From: Rosellinia necatrix
Lineage: Eukaryota; Ascomycota; Sordariomycetes; Xylariales; Xylariaceae
Assembly (NCBI GenBank): GCA_021209875.1
Contig: JAGYVD010000004.1
Span: forward strand, 1,550,001-1,614,000
Direction: 5' to 3'
DNA: 64,000 bases
The notes below the pieces were generated by a model. It saw nothing but the letters and a program-made list of their open reading frames with translations, was not told where the DNA came from and ran no database searches. The position numbers and the translations under genes are program-made. Positions 33,335 to 46,031 of this stretch are shown piece by piece; within the stretch, counting starts at the first letter, position 1; each line of letters opens with the position of its first letter.

Positions 33335-33999
33335 TTGATGAGACGCTTGAATTTAGTTTTCTCATTAGCTGATGGCTTGCACCTAAGAGGGTATGAATCA
33401 CGTCGGGTTCTCATGTACGGCGCAATTGGGGATTCGTTGGCACCCAACGTTCCCGCCAGAGGAGAGGGCAATAATCAGTGGTATCAAACCCACTGTACGT
33501 CACGTGATTGGTCCAGCCAATGACCATGTGCACCCATCGAGGTGATTAAGTGGAAGCTCACAAACGACAAAAGCACACTATTGAGATTTTAGGAATCTAA
33601 CATAATCGCTTAGTCGGTACGGAATATAGCGCATCTCGCATTCCAGGACATTATCAAGTTTTGGAATTGAAGTAGTCAGTCGGGCGCTGTCACATTCGCA
33701 AGGAAGCCCAGCGAAATCCACCGCACCTCAAAACGCACAAAAATTTTCGGAGCCATTCACAACTAGTCGTCGGCACCACCCCAAACGGCATATACCGGCG
33801 GAGCACGCCCGCACTTGGGAAGCACAGCGAAACAAGCACCTCACAGCGAGGTGCTCGCGCCCATATCACACAAGCTTCCGTGATATACTTACTGCCCTGC
33901 CCGCCTAGGCGCATAATATCATCAACCCCTGGTCGTCGCAGACTCGCCGAAATAATCCAGAGGGCACATCCAGGCACAACTAAGCGCAGCGCAAGAAAT
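33335..33999. other. Spacer between SPO11 and YAR1-like gene
   Basis: Contains the upstream region of the ankyrin gene. A long minus-strand frame at 33690-34163 runs opposite the start of that gene but has no protein resemblance. Confidence 0.5.
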
Positions 34000-34899
34000 A
34001 TGGCGCCGAACCTGTCCACGGACGAGATAGATGATCTTGTGTACCTAGCTCGGGCGGGTGAGGATGCAGATCTGGGCGAGATGCTGCAAGAGTTCGCTAC
34101 CCGTGATGACTCCACACTACTGGACATCCTCACGGCTGCGAGGGAAGAACAGAGCAAAGCCACTTGTCTTCACATGGCTGCAGCCAATGGACACGCCAGT
34201 AAGTTTTATGGAGCTTCGTGGTCCGTTTCATTGTGTCATTCAGCCGATGATGGCAGGCCACACTGCGCCCCATGACATGCAAGGGCTATCAGCTATCGAA
34301 TGCTATTGCATAAGCCCTTCTCTACACTGCAACTCCATCATTCTGCCTTGTCACCTGTTTCGTTTTCAGACTTGATCTTGGCATAAGAACAGTTTAAACC
34401 ATTGGGTTTACTGTTATGATTATTGTCACCACTATGGAACCTCGGCTAACCATGCTGAACACATTTAGAAACAGTCACACTTATCCTTTCATATCTACCA
34501 CTGGCAACCAAGAGCTCTAGTGCAGCAGTACCTGTGGCCTCTGACACTGATTCTACAGCGGAAACGCTGGTCGATGCGGATCCAGCATATATAGATGTAC
34601 AGAACGCGTTCGGGAATACGGCGCTGCATTGGGCATGCTTAGGGGGGCATCTGGATATCGTCAAGCTGCTACTCTCAAGAGGGGCTTCGCCAACGATCGG
34701 TAATGATAAGGACCAGATACCGCTGGACCTGGCCGCTTTCAACAATCACATGCATGTTGTTAGCCATTTTTTGGCCCAAAGTAAGGATCTTGAGGGCGAT
34801 AACGCACAAGGAGGCGCCCTGGAAAAAGAAGCACAGGACTTGAACGTCACGGACGATGCAAGCGACGAGGCAGCTAAAATTTCTGGGGCAGGAGGATAG
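34000..34899 (+). CDS. Ankyrin-repeat protein, YAR1-like
   Basis: Two exons: 34000-34198 and 34469-34899; 209 residues. The intron is 270 bp, long for this region, with donor GTAAGT, a GGCTAACC branch site and acceptor TTTAG. The ATG at 34000 is chosen because homologous-looking sequence begins there (MAPNLSTDEIDDLVYLARAG). Ankyrin motifs: CLHMAAANGHAKTVTLILSYL (rebuilt across the splice), then TALHWACLGGHLDIVKLLL and PLDLAAFNNHMHVVSHFL; tail acidic. Size, two to three ankyrin units and acidic tail fit Yar1, the chaperone of ribosomal protein Rps3; this identification is inference from architecture. Confidence 0.82.
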
Positions 34900-35434
34900 A
34901 TAGACAATTTCCCTTGCATAAAGGTAAAAAAACACAAGCAGAAAAAATGAGAAAAAAGATGTTTTGCTGATAAATCAGAACTCTAATTCCACCGAAACTA
35001 AAGATGCAATGGTCTTTAAAGTAAGCGAGCTAGAAATGTTTCACGCCGAGACTTTACTCAGCCGTTTGTTGGCGCACTTTTGCCCCCGCTGGAAGAGGTG
35101 ATTCCTAACTCTTAAAATATACTGGCACTTGACTCAGCGTGCAAATTATAGAAAAATTAGGTCTTCAGGCTATTAACATAAACGCAAGCGAAACCCACAC
35201 AAGCGTGTGGGTGCACGATAGGACACAAATGGAGAGAAATGAATAGAACAAAGAACGAGCAAATAGAATAAACACTGTAATGTAGATCACTCATATGAAT
35301 TTCGACGCAAACAATTAACAATCTCTACCGATACAGTCCATCTCCCTATCAATGACACTCAAAGGAAAAGGAGGGCCATGTTTGGTGTAAGATACCGATA
35401 AGCTGTACCCATTCCCATCGACTTTGTTACTACA
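34900..35434. other. Convergent spacer
   Basis: 3' flanks of the YAR1-like gene and the unknown minus-strand gene. No feature recognised. Confidence 0.55.
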
Positions 35435-36609
35435 TCACTCGAGAACAACCACACCGTTCTCGAACGCCTCCATCTGCGCTATAGTAGAGCCTTCCGGGTT
35501 CTCGGACCTGTCTAGGGCAACAACGACCAAGACTCCGCGGAGATCGAGCGGGCGACGAACTACCAAGTCAAAAAAAAAAAAAAAGAAATCAGTAAAAATA
35601 ATATTCGGGACGGTGGCTACCAACCAGAAAAAGGGGGAGAAGAAAAAAAGCAAATCCTTTGCTAGGTGAATGAACGGGAACTCACTCGTCGTCCCCGCAT
35701 TACGCGGGTTCCAGCGGCCGCGGTGCCACCAGCGGTCGATGAAGGGGACGTCGGTGCGGCCGCGGGGCTGCGAGAGGGCCATCTGGGCGAGGATGACGGG
35801 GAGCTCGCCGCCGAGGCCGCGCGACAGCGGGGCGGTCGGGTCCGGGTTGCGGAACAGGTCGTTCACGAGCATGGGCATCCAGGAGGGGCCGCGGCCGGCG
35901 ACGAACTCGGACGGCCCGGCGGCCAGGATGTGCGTGGTGCCGAGCAACGACGACGAGGGGGGTTCCGGCGCGCGGAAGCTCATGGCATCCCAGGACACCG
36001 GGCAGGCCGTCGCGTCCGTCGCCGCGTACACGCACGGCAGGGCGCCCCAGCAGTGGAACACGGTGAACTCGGAGTACGCGGGCATCGGGGTGCGGTGCGG
36101 CGCGCGGTAGTAGGGCCACGTGCGGTTGCCGCTGCCGCTGCCGTTGCTGCTGCCGCCGCCGTGGCGCCGCCGCAGGTGCACGATGGCCCCCGAGCGCCGG
36201 AACCCCGTCGCCGGGTCCACCCCCGCCGGCCGCCGCCACTCGTACCCCGTCGCCGGCGACACCACCCCGTCCCGGTACCGGAACACCCGCCCCGCCCGCT
36301 CCTCCTCGAAGTCGCCCGGGTTCGACGGCGGCACCTGGCTGCCCCACTGGTCGAGGATAGGGTCCGCGAGCGGCGAGAGCCGCAGCTCGTTCACCACGAA
36401 CAGGAACGAGAAGGACGTCGTCGTGTCGTCCTCGGGCGCGGGGCCATTTCGGTCGTGCTTGGATGAGGGGTTCGTGCTCTGTGGCGGGTTGGGTGAGTAT
36501 TCTGGGCCGGCTTTCTGTAAAGGGGGCTTCTTTGGGTTTCGGGTTGGCTTACCTTGTGATGCGTGCCGCTGCTGCTGTTGCTGCTGCTTTTATACAAGGG
36601 GTTCCCCAT
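35435..36609 (-). CDS. Unrecognised conserved-looking protein
   Basis: Probable three exons: 36609-36553 (MGNPLYKSSSNSSSGTHHK), 36478-35686 and 35559-35435; about 324 residues. The last intron has donor GTGAGT, acceptor GGTAG and includes poly-T tracts. The acceptor of the first intron is uncertain: position 36514 would give a 38-bp intron and add 12 residues. Visible: Asn/Ser-rich head, Pro/Ser linker, DDTTTSFSFLFVVNEL, RVFRYRDGVVSPATGYEW, PMPAYSEFTVFHCWGALPCVYA, GGELPVILAQMALSQPRGR and C-terminal STIAQMEAFENGVVVLE. No signal peptide, membrane span or known domain is recognised. The smooth splice and codon use suggest a real gene. Confidence 0.65.
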
Positions 36610-39600
36610 GGTGGCCGTGTGGGTAGGGCTCTGTGTAGGTTACGAGATAAAGATACCGTGAGGAGATATTAGACACTGTTCCCTCCACACGGAAACGGCC
36701 GTAATGTTCCTTTGGAACTATTTGTAGGCTAAGGCCCCATGGCACCTTTTATGCTCGTGGAAGATTGGGTAAGGTTCTAAAGCTGGACCGAGTATTTATG
36801 CTGTTGTGATAACAACGCTTCAAACTTGGAACGCTGCCGGGTAGCGCTCCTGCCGAATCATTGCTGAGGGTGTAGAGGAGGGCTTGGGAGACACCAACTC
36901 TGCTGCCCCCTGTCTGTGGTCGGACCCCGGCAGCAATTGCTAAATATCGTAGGACTGAGAAGATATCTTCGGCACGAGCGGCTCCTATCCCTAGTTTTTT
37001 TGGGCTCAACCACAATAACATCGACCTCTCTGGGTCTGCAAAATGGTAGTAAAAGCGATACTATCCCATGACAACTTCCCCCTAGAGCAGCACAGTCAAG
37101 TCACGAGTATCAAGAGAGCGAATCCTCAGTCGCATGATTGTATACTATATTATGACTTTGTGCTTCACAACATAAGCATCGTCGAATCCCAGCACGGGCC
37201 GTTGCATATCAACATTGCGATGTAAGGGAGAACAAGACACATTCCTGACCAACCCGACGGGACCGGAATCGTGCTACCAAGGTTTCGGTCAGTACTCATG
37301 CTTAAGTGGTATTACAGTGTAGCTCAAGATGTCGTGGCCACAGCCATCACAGACTATTTCGATACCCGAGGATTGAGGAACGTTTCAATTACCTTTATTT
37401 GGATAGAAATATGAGCTCAGGGTTAATAAGGGATGGGTCGCCATCCATTCAGACGAGGTACACTTATCGATGCCGTGGGACAGCTGTAAAAGTATTAGAG
37501 GTTTTCGTTGCTTCTTCCGAGTGCATTAGCTTTATCCCGATAGAAATTGTGTTGAGCGAATATTGGATTATATAACCTTATCGCCGTAGTTCTCACGACC
37601 GATACCGAGAAGTTATGAATCCTGCACTTGAGACCATTTTACAATCCCAAATTGTTTATGAATTTGAGTTAGAATGCTTACAGATAAGAACCTAGTTATA
37701 ATATATAATTAGTACTATTTCGGCATCTATTGACTACCGAATAGGACTAATCCGTCGTACGTCAGACAGGAGTGGCATATTTACGTGTTACTGTCATCAC
37801 AAACTGCGTATAGTACGAACCTAGACATGGTCATTGGCTAGGTTTCCTTTGAAACTAATATTACTAACCTTACCAATGGTGATAAGAACCAGGGCTTTGA
37901 GGCAAAAGAACACTTGAGAGAATCTATGGAATTTGCACGCTTAATCTGTTGTGGTATTGAATAGAATTGGGATTCGGATAGAAAGTGTTATTCTTCGACA
38001 AGTAGCTTAGAGTAATTTCAAGTCGGTGGCCTTGTGATGCTTTCGAGGTCCTCTCGAAGCTATAGATCGATGTTGCATACAATGGCAAGGCGTTGATACG
38101 GAGGCTTCCGGGACTAGAGATTCTGCCATCCGATATTAGAGCCACTTTCGCAACATAACGCATATAACTAAGATAATAAACTGCAAAATTTGAATGGTAA
38201 CTGTGGTCTGGCCTTAAAAAAATACCTGTGCGGCTAAATATAACAACAAAGTAGAACGTGGTAGCATTACGAGTGTGGTCACAGGTGGGGATGAGTGCTC
38301 CCCCATAATCGCTATGAACCCTTGCTGGAAACTGTGTCGCAGGTAACAATAATTTGGTTCACCGAGTCGATAGCTTCGTCGTTCATGAACTAAAAAGCTC
38401 TCATATCATGGTGTGGATATTTCGTGTGTTGAATGTCCAAATTGGAGTCTAGTCACAAGAGGGTAGAAGCTGGGTCACAAGTATATAGCTTAATATAATA
38501 GAGGTAGGGCTCAATTCTATGTATTCCTGGACCTACCATCTAAGGTGAGAGGCCTTTAGTTCTTACTTTATATACTAATATACCACTAGAACTACACGTT
38601 CCACCACAACGTAGGACATTTCGGCATAGTCCCTACGTCCCAGAGATGAGGCTTTGCGTAACTTGTAGTGTATCGAATCTTCAAGCTCAGTAGTTAGTAT
38701 CAATCTTAGTTCCTCAAATACCTCGCACGGGATGGACTCTTCCCGTTAAAAGGTCCATGGTAATTGAACAAAGGTTTACGCGTTGTCGCATTCATGTGAC
38801 AAAATTAGCATAAGCCTTGGACTGGTGTCATTTGAAAATTTAGCCGCAGGTACATCGGTCTAATTTGAAGGCATGAATACAAGAAAATATTGTAAGAATG
38901 CCCAATCGGAATCAGTGACCATAAATATACCTATCTACGGACTTACTACCTCATTGTTGTTGTTGCCTTATTCAACACCACAGCTAGACGGTTGCTTGTG
39001 TTAAATTACAATTCACACTTAGGCATCAATGCTTGCAGCTCGTGGGGAAGCTCTTGATAGAATAAATGGCCGATAGCCTCAGAGCAGAGCGCAGCGGGCG
39101 ATGGTGGCAAATGCCAATGCAGCAGTTACCGGCATCCGAGGTTGCCATATTGCTAATGTCCGTCGGTCCTTACGGGAACACTGCGGTCTTCCCTTTCAGC
39201 AGTTTTAACATGCAACCTTGTTGTAGCCAACCCCGACGGCGTACGTTTAGGGATAGCAAACATGCTGATGATAATCCGCATTACAGACTACCCGGCATTC
39301 CATCCCAGAACCCATGGGGTTGTCTCAATCGCCGGGCATGCGATGCCCGACCGGAAGAGTCCTTCTCTTTCCCACCCCCGTTATAGACGGCCGCAGAGGC
39401 CGACTCGTCACCAATAAATAGTAAAGGTTGCAGCACATGGTTCATAGCACCACTCACAATATTGTCGAGTCTGAGCTGGGATTGATGGAGAGCGAAGTAA
39501 GTTGATTTATGGAGATCTCCTCGGAGCTCGCTCCGAATTTCGTTCTGTGGTCCGACATCTTAGCCTATAGTTATCCCTGGCATCCCCGACCGGGCGATGT

Positions 39601-40189
39601 TATTCGCCCGTATACTGCTTCAGATACTAACGTAGGTACGTATCTGTTCCTTGGGGCCCTGGTCACATCACCACCGATGCGGGAATCGCTAATTCTAGAC
39701 CAAGTGGCAAGGGGACTAGAGAGCTGAGCCAAAAAGTCTAGCACTCTATACTGCCAAGGATTATATATGCAGGTCCGAATGAATTGCATGCGATATTGAT
39801 TTTAACTCTTGGGGTCATGATCCATAAACGGCTTATCGTGCTATCAATCAACTTCTAATTCGCTGCTGGGCGCAAGTGGCCAGGCCGGGACGCAGTCTGT
39901 TACAAATAGTTTAGGAAATATCAGTGCACCTTTGTTACGTTACGAGTGGATGGCTCGCGCCGTTCTGCAGAATCCGTCCGGCACTGCAACGTTGACGAGA
40001 TGAATACGAACAACCCCAACTGCCCATCGTCTTATAAGCGATGTGTATATATTTGACTCTCCCGTTGCCTTTCGGACAACTCTTCTGCCGCTTACTCTGC
40101 CGCTCACCCTCAGGCCCTCCTAGACCCTTCTCGTTCGTGACTACACTCGCTTCATCCTATAACACCCGCGCGCCGCCACCTCATACAAG
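36610..40189. other. Gene-poor AT-rich spacer
   Basis: About 3.5 kb without a supportable gene. Mostly AT-rich with many stops; 37600-39000 looks like mutated repeat DNA. Contains the second copy of a dispersed repeat (38472-38580). Confidence 0.5.
38472..38580. repeat. Dispersed repeat, copy 2
   Basis: Aligns with 20571-20672 (shared core CCTACCATCT, then AGGCCTTT/AGGCCTTC and a TTATATA stretch); differences are mainly transitions. Confidence 0.55.
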
Positions 40190-40656
40190 ATGCGCTTCAA
40201 CGTATTCGCCGCCGCCGTTGGCATGCTGCCCCTAGCTTTAGGCTATGATTACGGCTTCTGGAATGTGACGGTTTCCCAGGGCTGGCCGGCGTCTGGGTAT
40301 CGCTATTGGAACCTCGACGCGGAGTACTCGGCAACGCCGGGGGTCATCACCCACACCACGTGGCTCTACAGCCCGGCTGATGGGTCCACCATAACCTACC
40401 ACAACGACACCAACTTCGGCTCTACATATAACAGTGGCGACGGCAGCAGTTAGTATTCTACCCAGTCCGTTGGTGCAGTTATATGGCTGATACCCTTCTA
40501 GTAAGCCTCGTACAGAGTGTCTTCTTGACGAACGGTGACGCTGTCGATGTAGTGGGGCAGGGAACAATCAATTGCAAGATAAATCCTGCTAGTGGACGGT
40601 CGTGCAGTGGCTCTACTATTGTCGATGCAGCATGTGTAGGAGAGCGGTGCTTGTAA
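40190..40656 (+). CDS. Small secreted protein with four C-terminal cysteines
   Basis: Two exons: 40190-40448 and 40502-40656 (donor GTTAGT, acceptor TTCTAG, 53-bp intron); 137 residues. Clear signal peptide (MRFNVFAAAVGMLPLALG) followed by an aromatic-rich region (YDYGFWNVTVSQGWPASGYR) and, after the splice, VFLTNGDAVDVVGQGTINC with cysteines at INCKI, RSCSG and AACVGERC. No known domain recognised. Size, secretion signal and cysteines are the usual profile of apoplastic fungal secreted proteins, including candidate effectors; function unproven. The intron is needed to reach the conserved-looking second half. Confidence 0.72.
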
Positions 40657-41062
40657 TGGGTGCAAGTAGAGTTGGCGGCAACAATGTCAGTTTGTTCATG
40701 GGAGAGTCACTAGATCTTATCATACGTGTGAAAACATGTGTGTGAAGGAACATGGCAAACTAGGTCGTAACTAGAAAATCCTAAGTGCCTCCTGATGAGC
40801 AGGATACTTGTAGGAATGGGCTCGCAACCGTGGCAGGTAGGCAGCATTCAATACGACTGACTACCCATGCTTTGTGGTTTATGATGCTGAGGATGGTGCC
40901 CTTATGTCCCTGGCTCGGCGCCACCCGTCACCAAGCCCAAATGTTATCCAATGATGTTTTATTTATATCCGCGCTATCCTTGACCAATACCTATTAAATC
41001 AGTTTAGTATATCTAGTTTTTAGAAGAAAGAATGCCATGAAGCTTAAAGCATGACCCAAAAA
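40657..41062. other. Convergent spacer
   Basis: 3' flanks of the small secreted protein gene and of the TRP-like gene; nothing recognised. Confidence 0.5.
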
Positions 41063-43360
41063 TCAAATCCGCGATCTGTCGACTTCAAACCCCTTTTGCT
41101 TGGGAGTCGATCTCTCAAGAACAAGAGACAAGATACTCCTATTAGATACGTGGCGTTTTTGTGGCCACCTTTCTTGCTCTGCTCGTTCCCTGTTGGAGTT
41201 CTTCTCCGGCGGCCTGCCATAAGCCAAATCTACTTCCCGGAATGAATAATCATTCCAATGCGGGCCAAGTGGTATCTCTATCAGGGACGTTGCATCGGAT
41301 AATATCGGGGTTGTGGTCCTAGAAAATAGAGATTGCGTGGCAGAGTCTAGTCCCGGACTATCAAGCTCAGCCCCAGACTCGCTTGTCGTGTCGGTCGGCG
41401 GAGGGGACTGCGACGATCGTGCGTCAGCTACGGGCCGCGAAGCTAGACTGACAGTGGAAGGACTACGTGACGAGCTTCTAGGAGGCCGAAAATAGTGCGA
41501 CGAGGCGGATAGCGCGTCGATTCTAGAGTCATGAGGCCGGTCAGTATGCATCAGGGATGGCGCAGGCACTGTGTTAGACACGCTCTCAGTCTCCCCGTTA
41601 TGAGAGACCACATCCGGATACTGGTGCTGACTTATACTGCCGCGGGTTCGGCGCCGGCGGAGTTGACGGAGAGAATAAACCTATCACAAAATAAATCAGA
41701 GGTGGTCCGAATCTTTATCAGTGCTGCTTACTGGTGGATCTTCGGTGGCTCTTGCGGCGAGGCAGAGCTGAATAAATTGATAGATACTCGGCAGTAGGAT
41801 CGCAAAGAGCAATACCATAATATGCTGGAACAGTAGTATGTATCCAACGATGCTTTTTGTGGAAAGACCAGCTAACCCAGGTACAAAAGCAACCATTAAT
41901 AGCAATGTGGTCAGCCTGCTAACGGCACAAGCGGAGCTTGTCGACACAATTGAATCAGGGCTAAATGCAGCAATACAGGCGATAAAAGCTATCTCGGATA
42001 CTATGAGCACCGTAATTTGTGCTACCGTGGCAAGTTGTAACCCGCCGATGGCGATGGCACGTATGAATGTCAGGACGAAGAAGCTCATCACGAAGGATTC
42101 ATCTCGACCGCCGGTGCTAGATATTGGCTGATAGGCCTTGGAATGATCCAGGATAAGTACGCCGAGATTACGGATGGGAAGCTGTTGCAAGAGCCAGAGG
42201 AAGGCCAAGATGATAACGACGATCAATCCCACGGCCAAGGAGGTGTGGTATGCGGGGAGAATGTTAGCTCTATCGAGTTGGTATGCCGAAAGTGTAACGA
42301 GCGGTAAGAGGAAGTATGAGAGAACCGATCTTAGTACTTGGCTTGCTAGACGCTTGAAGCCCGCGTGCTCTTGCTGTTCTTCCCGAGATTGGGGTTGCCG
42401 ATGTCGATTGAGGAACCAATTTATTTCCAGTAGAACAGCGATCCCGATGGAGATAAAGACAATCAAGATGACCATATTGACCCAGAGATCCATAGACATA
42501 GGAGCCCCAACAATCTGCGTCATAATTTCCAAGCTGTAAGTGCCGCCATATGTGCCGTTAATCTGGTAGATACCATCCCCGACGCCCGGGTACGTAATAC
42601 CCCCGGTAAGCGCATTTGAATTGGTCAAGAGCGAAAACCAGTTCAGATAACTGACAGCGGGTTGGTAGAAGCCAGGATACCGAAGGCTGAGCGCGCCAGT
42701 GAGGAAAACGAACTGCAGGTGGTAAAGGCAGTCGCCGACGCCTGGAAGCACAGACCGGGGGCCGAGTCGTTCAGAGCCATCGTGGCCTCCCACCGCAGCA
42801 TCCCGTACGTTAATGAAAGACCGCAAGCAACCAATAATGAGCACGATGAGAAAAGTGACAGCGGGGACTAAGCGCAGGATGGCTTTTACCATGGTAGTGA
42901 ATTCTTGAGTGATGTCAGCCGATATACACTCGATCTCATCTGTGACATCGAGTCGTGACAAGTGGAAATCGAGGTGGAACGTGGACAGAGGATAGAGGAT
43001 GTCAATATCTGTGGTCACAGCCACATCGAGGATGGTCGATCTGTTATCCTTCTGCTGTGCCCATCGCGATGCTGAACACGATGTATCAGGCGCCATCAAA
43101 TATGTGGTTGACCTCCCCAACAGCGCGATATCAACAGCCACATTGAGATCCGATGATATGGAGTCGCAATTATCTCGAGTCGTCCCTTCCAGCAGGCGGA
43201 AAGTCGCTTGTGTTCCTGTGTCGCGCCGTTCGAGATGTGCGCTCAATCCCTCCGGTACGAGTTCAATATTGCTTTTGTATCCGTCACAATATTGCCATTG
43301 CACATATGCCGCCAGAGCCGGCGATGCGATGGCCGCAAAGGCCGCGATATGCAGGCGCAT
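41063..43360 (-). CDS. TRP/FLC-type integral membrane protein
   Basis: Two exons: 43360-41732 and 41626-41063, 105-bp intron with donor GTAAGC and acceptor GTCAG; 730 residues. The start at 43360 gives a signal peptide (MRLHIAAFAAIASPALAA); an ATG 22 codons upstream is less likely. A lumenal N-terminal domain (ML-like, several Cys) of about 170 residues precedes roughly nine membrane spans. Family blocks: LPGVGDCLYHLQFVFLTGAL, RYPGFYQPAVSYLNWFSL, YGGTYSLEIMTQIVGAPMSM. C-terminal cytosolic tail (about 190 residues) is Ser/Pro-rich and disordered. Known fungal members are TRP-like proteins linked to calcium homeostasis and FLC flavin-carrier/wall-integrity proteins in ER or Golgi membranes; the exact subgroup is not set. 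Confidence 0.87.
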
Positions 43361-46031
43361 GATGAATACATCTGCGGGTGAGATTTGGTCGCGAAAGGAG
43401 GATTTTCGATTTCCTTCGGATCCCACATTTTCTTCGCGACCGTTGCTTTGCGACCCGTGTAGCGTACAAGCTGTCGGGGTGTTTCGATGGAGGGCCTACG
43501 CATCAATTTACGTAAGTACGATGTTGAATACGAAGTGTAGGGCTGGATAAACAGGGGTAATCCATGAAGCCAAGAGCCTCTTTCAGCCAACATCCACATA
43601 TTTCCACCTATGGGAGGAGGCCGGAAAAGAACGGGGCTTATGCTGCATACCTACCTTACGCAAGTAAGTTAGCGCATAAAATAGAAATACACTAGTGTAG
43701 TGTGCATATAACTCCAGCCTGGCTGTTGACTGTTGAATCTCTCCACCATCAACACTCACTCATCACACTGTCGATAATATTATGAGAACACCAACTTCGA
43801 GCACCCATTCCCCTACGTAGTGACCCGATGTATTACACCCCAGGCCTCTGTTTCTTCGCCACCCGATTTCATGCATCTTTAGACACTGAACCTAGGTCGT
43901 ATGACTCGTATCATCATTCATCATCTAGGTAGTAATGAAATCGACACCCCATTATTCGTCCTCTACGGCTTAAACGATTCTCCGCGAAAGATTACACTAC
44001 ATATAATCTCGCATATACCGCTTGCGCCATCGATGCCAAAAACCAGTTCGACGACCGCCTATCAGCCTCTCCATGCCCCAACGCTAATGCCATAACACAT
44101 CACCGCGATACAATTTTGCCTGCGAAAAAACTATTGATTCCATGTGCGGCTGCCACATCTTTTGCGGTATCCCATCGTGCCTACTTCTAGTGACCGGAAA
44201 TTTCTCTATTGTTTCCCCAACGTGTGGGAAAGATCCCAAAGAGACTGAGCCAGCAACGATGTGACCAAGACGTCCGCGCTATCGTCGATATTAAGAAAGC
44301 CGTCGCGGCATGCGATAACTCGTTGTCAAGTGACCGATTTGTCATCAAATATCGATGCCCTACACGTAGCCTATCTCTACGAAACATACTAGTTTGCTCG
44401 AGGCTCCGTGTCGGTTTATAACCCTAGCCTTTCTCTCCTTCAGCTATCGTGCATTTCCATGACCTGGGCATAGGGCCTGCCGGCCTGCAATACTAACTCT
44501 GCCAAGTGAAAGTCATACTCCTTTCACGAGTCAGCTCTGCTGTAGCGCGAAAGGACCACGCCGTCAAGTCTTGTCTTGTCAGTGATGAGGCTCCGGACTG
44601 CAACAATGTGACCAACTCCTATCTGTAGATCGCGTGAGCGTTAGTTGGGCTTGTGAACGGCGGCTGAGGAACTCATATCGTGTATAATAGTGTGGGAACT
44701 GCCATGCGTATACCAGTCGTTTAACCTATATAGGTCCCCTAATGAACGATGAAAACTCCTTCTAGAGTAAACTCCTTTCGAGGCACTGTAGGGGTTTATG
44801 ACATTTGATAGCATCGACACGTTCCCTAGGACAAAACACCAATACGGAGTGAGAACCCCGTTGTGAAGAAAGCTAGAATTCTAACTGTATTTCCAGGCCA
44901 TAAGTGATGCCTTACAATGCCCCCTTGCTCCCTTCTGGGGTGCCGTGTAGCGCGGTGCCCCTCGTCGCCTGTGAAATGCGGGAATTGGTAAATCTGTTAA
45001 ACTATGTTGAAGTCTATGCTGCAAGGGGCAGTGCATCAAGGTAAACTCCGCTAAAAATGTACACGATGCCCTACGAGAAGCGCTTTAGTATTTTCAGTAG
45101 CGCCAAGGCCCCGATATTGTGAAGACCGCCATGAACGATGAAGTTGTTTAATTACCTTGTTGACTACTAAGTAAGTTAGTACTTACTGCCTCGTTGGGGT
45201 TGTGCGTGCTATTACCAAGCTGAACTGGCTTGAATAAGAGTCACTATACAGCTGCCGATGTATCATGAGAGTTCTGCGACTTAATCATGACTGCGACGGC
45301 GCTCTTCGCCTCGCAAGTGTTCCTAGAGGGCGATGATAGGAGGGTCATTCTTCTGTTCGTTACATCTTAGGATAAGGACCGGGTCTCTTCGCGTAATGAA
45401 ATAGGCATTCATACACGTTTGGATAGCCTTTATTCTAAACCACCTAGCATACTGAACTTGTGATCTTAAATCATCTCTAGGAGTTTTAGCAAGATATATA
45501 TAGAATAATTCCTGTGACTATAACACAGAGGCACAGATTGACCCTTAATGTCCTCACCAGGAATGCGCAAGCGAACTGATGAGTCCTTGCTGTTAGAAAT
45601 CCTTAGCTGGGGACACGATTCATCTTATGTCCGTAGTCATATAGTAATCGGTGCCGTCGTTGAATAAACATACAGGCTCAGATTCTACCTCAACAAGCAA
45701 CGTCACACATTATCAAACAGGTATTGATAGGCCATCTACACATGGTTGATGCTTGGCCATTGATTCTTATTATCTAAGCCATAACAGTCTAATAGTGACA
45801 GATTTACCACACGTAGACTATATACCTGGGTAACATAGCAGGGATACGAGAGCCAGATGAGAGCAGTCGTTAAGCGTGCCAGACTATGAACGTGGCGTAG
45901 GAATGCCCGTTTATATATACACACGGGCGGGGATGCCTTGACCACTATCCCCTGTGCTATACGTCGTGCTATATCCTTTTCACGCACTATCGGGTTGTAG
46001 GAGAGAAATGGGGAATAGAGACACGCAGACT
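43361..46031. other. Spacer without recognised genes
   Basis: About 2.7 kb, AT-leaning. Includes the TRP-like gene promoter near 43400-43800. Short frames have no recognisable content. Confidence 0.5.

Noticed and set aside
33690..34163. 157-codon minus-strand frame at the start of the YAR1-like gene
   Set aside because: Antisense to exon 1 of the ankyrin gene; Ser/Arg-rich without motifs.
36749..37021. Minus-strand 90-codon frame with protein-like wording
   Set aside because: No start context, splice partners or family match; likely chance.
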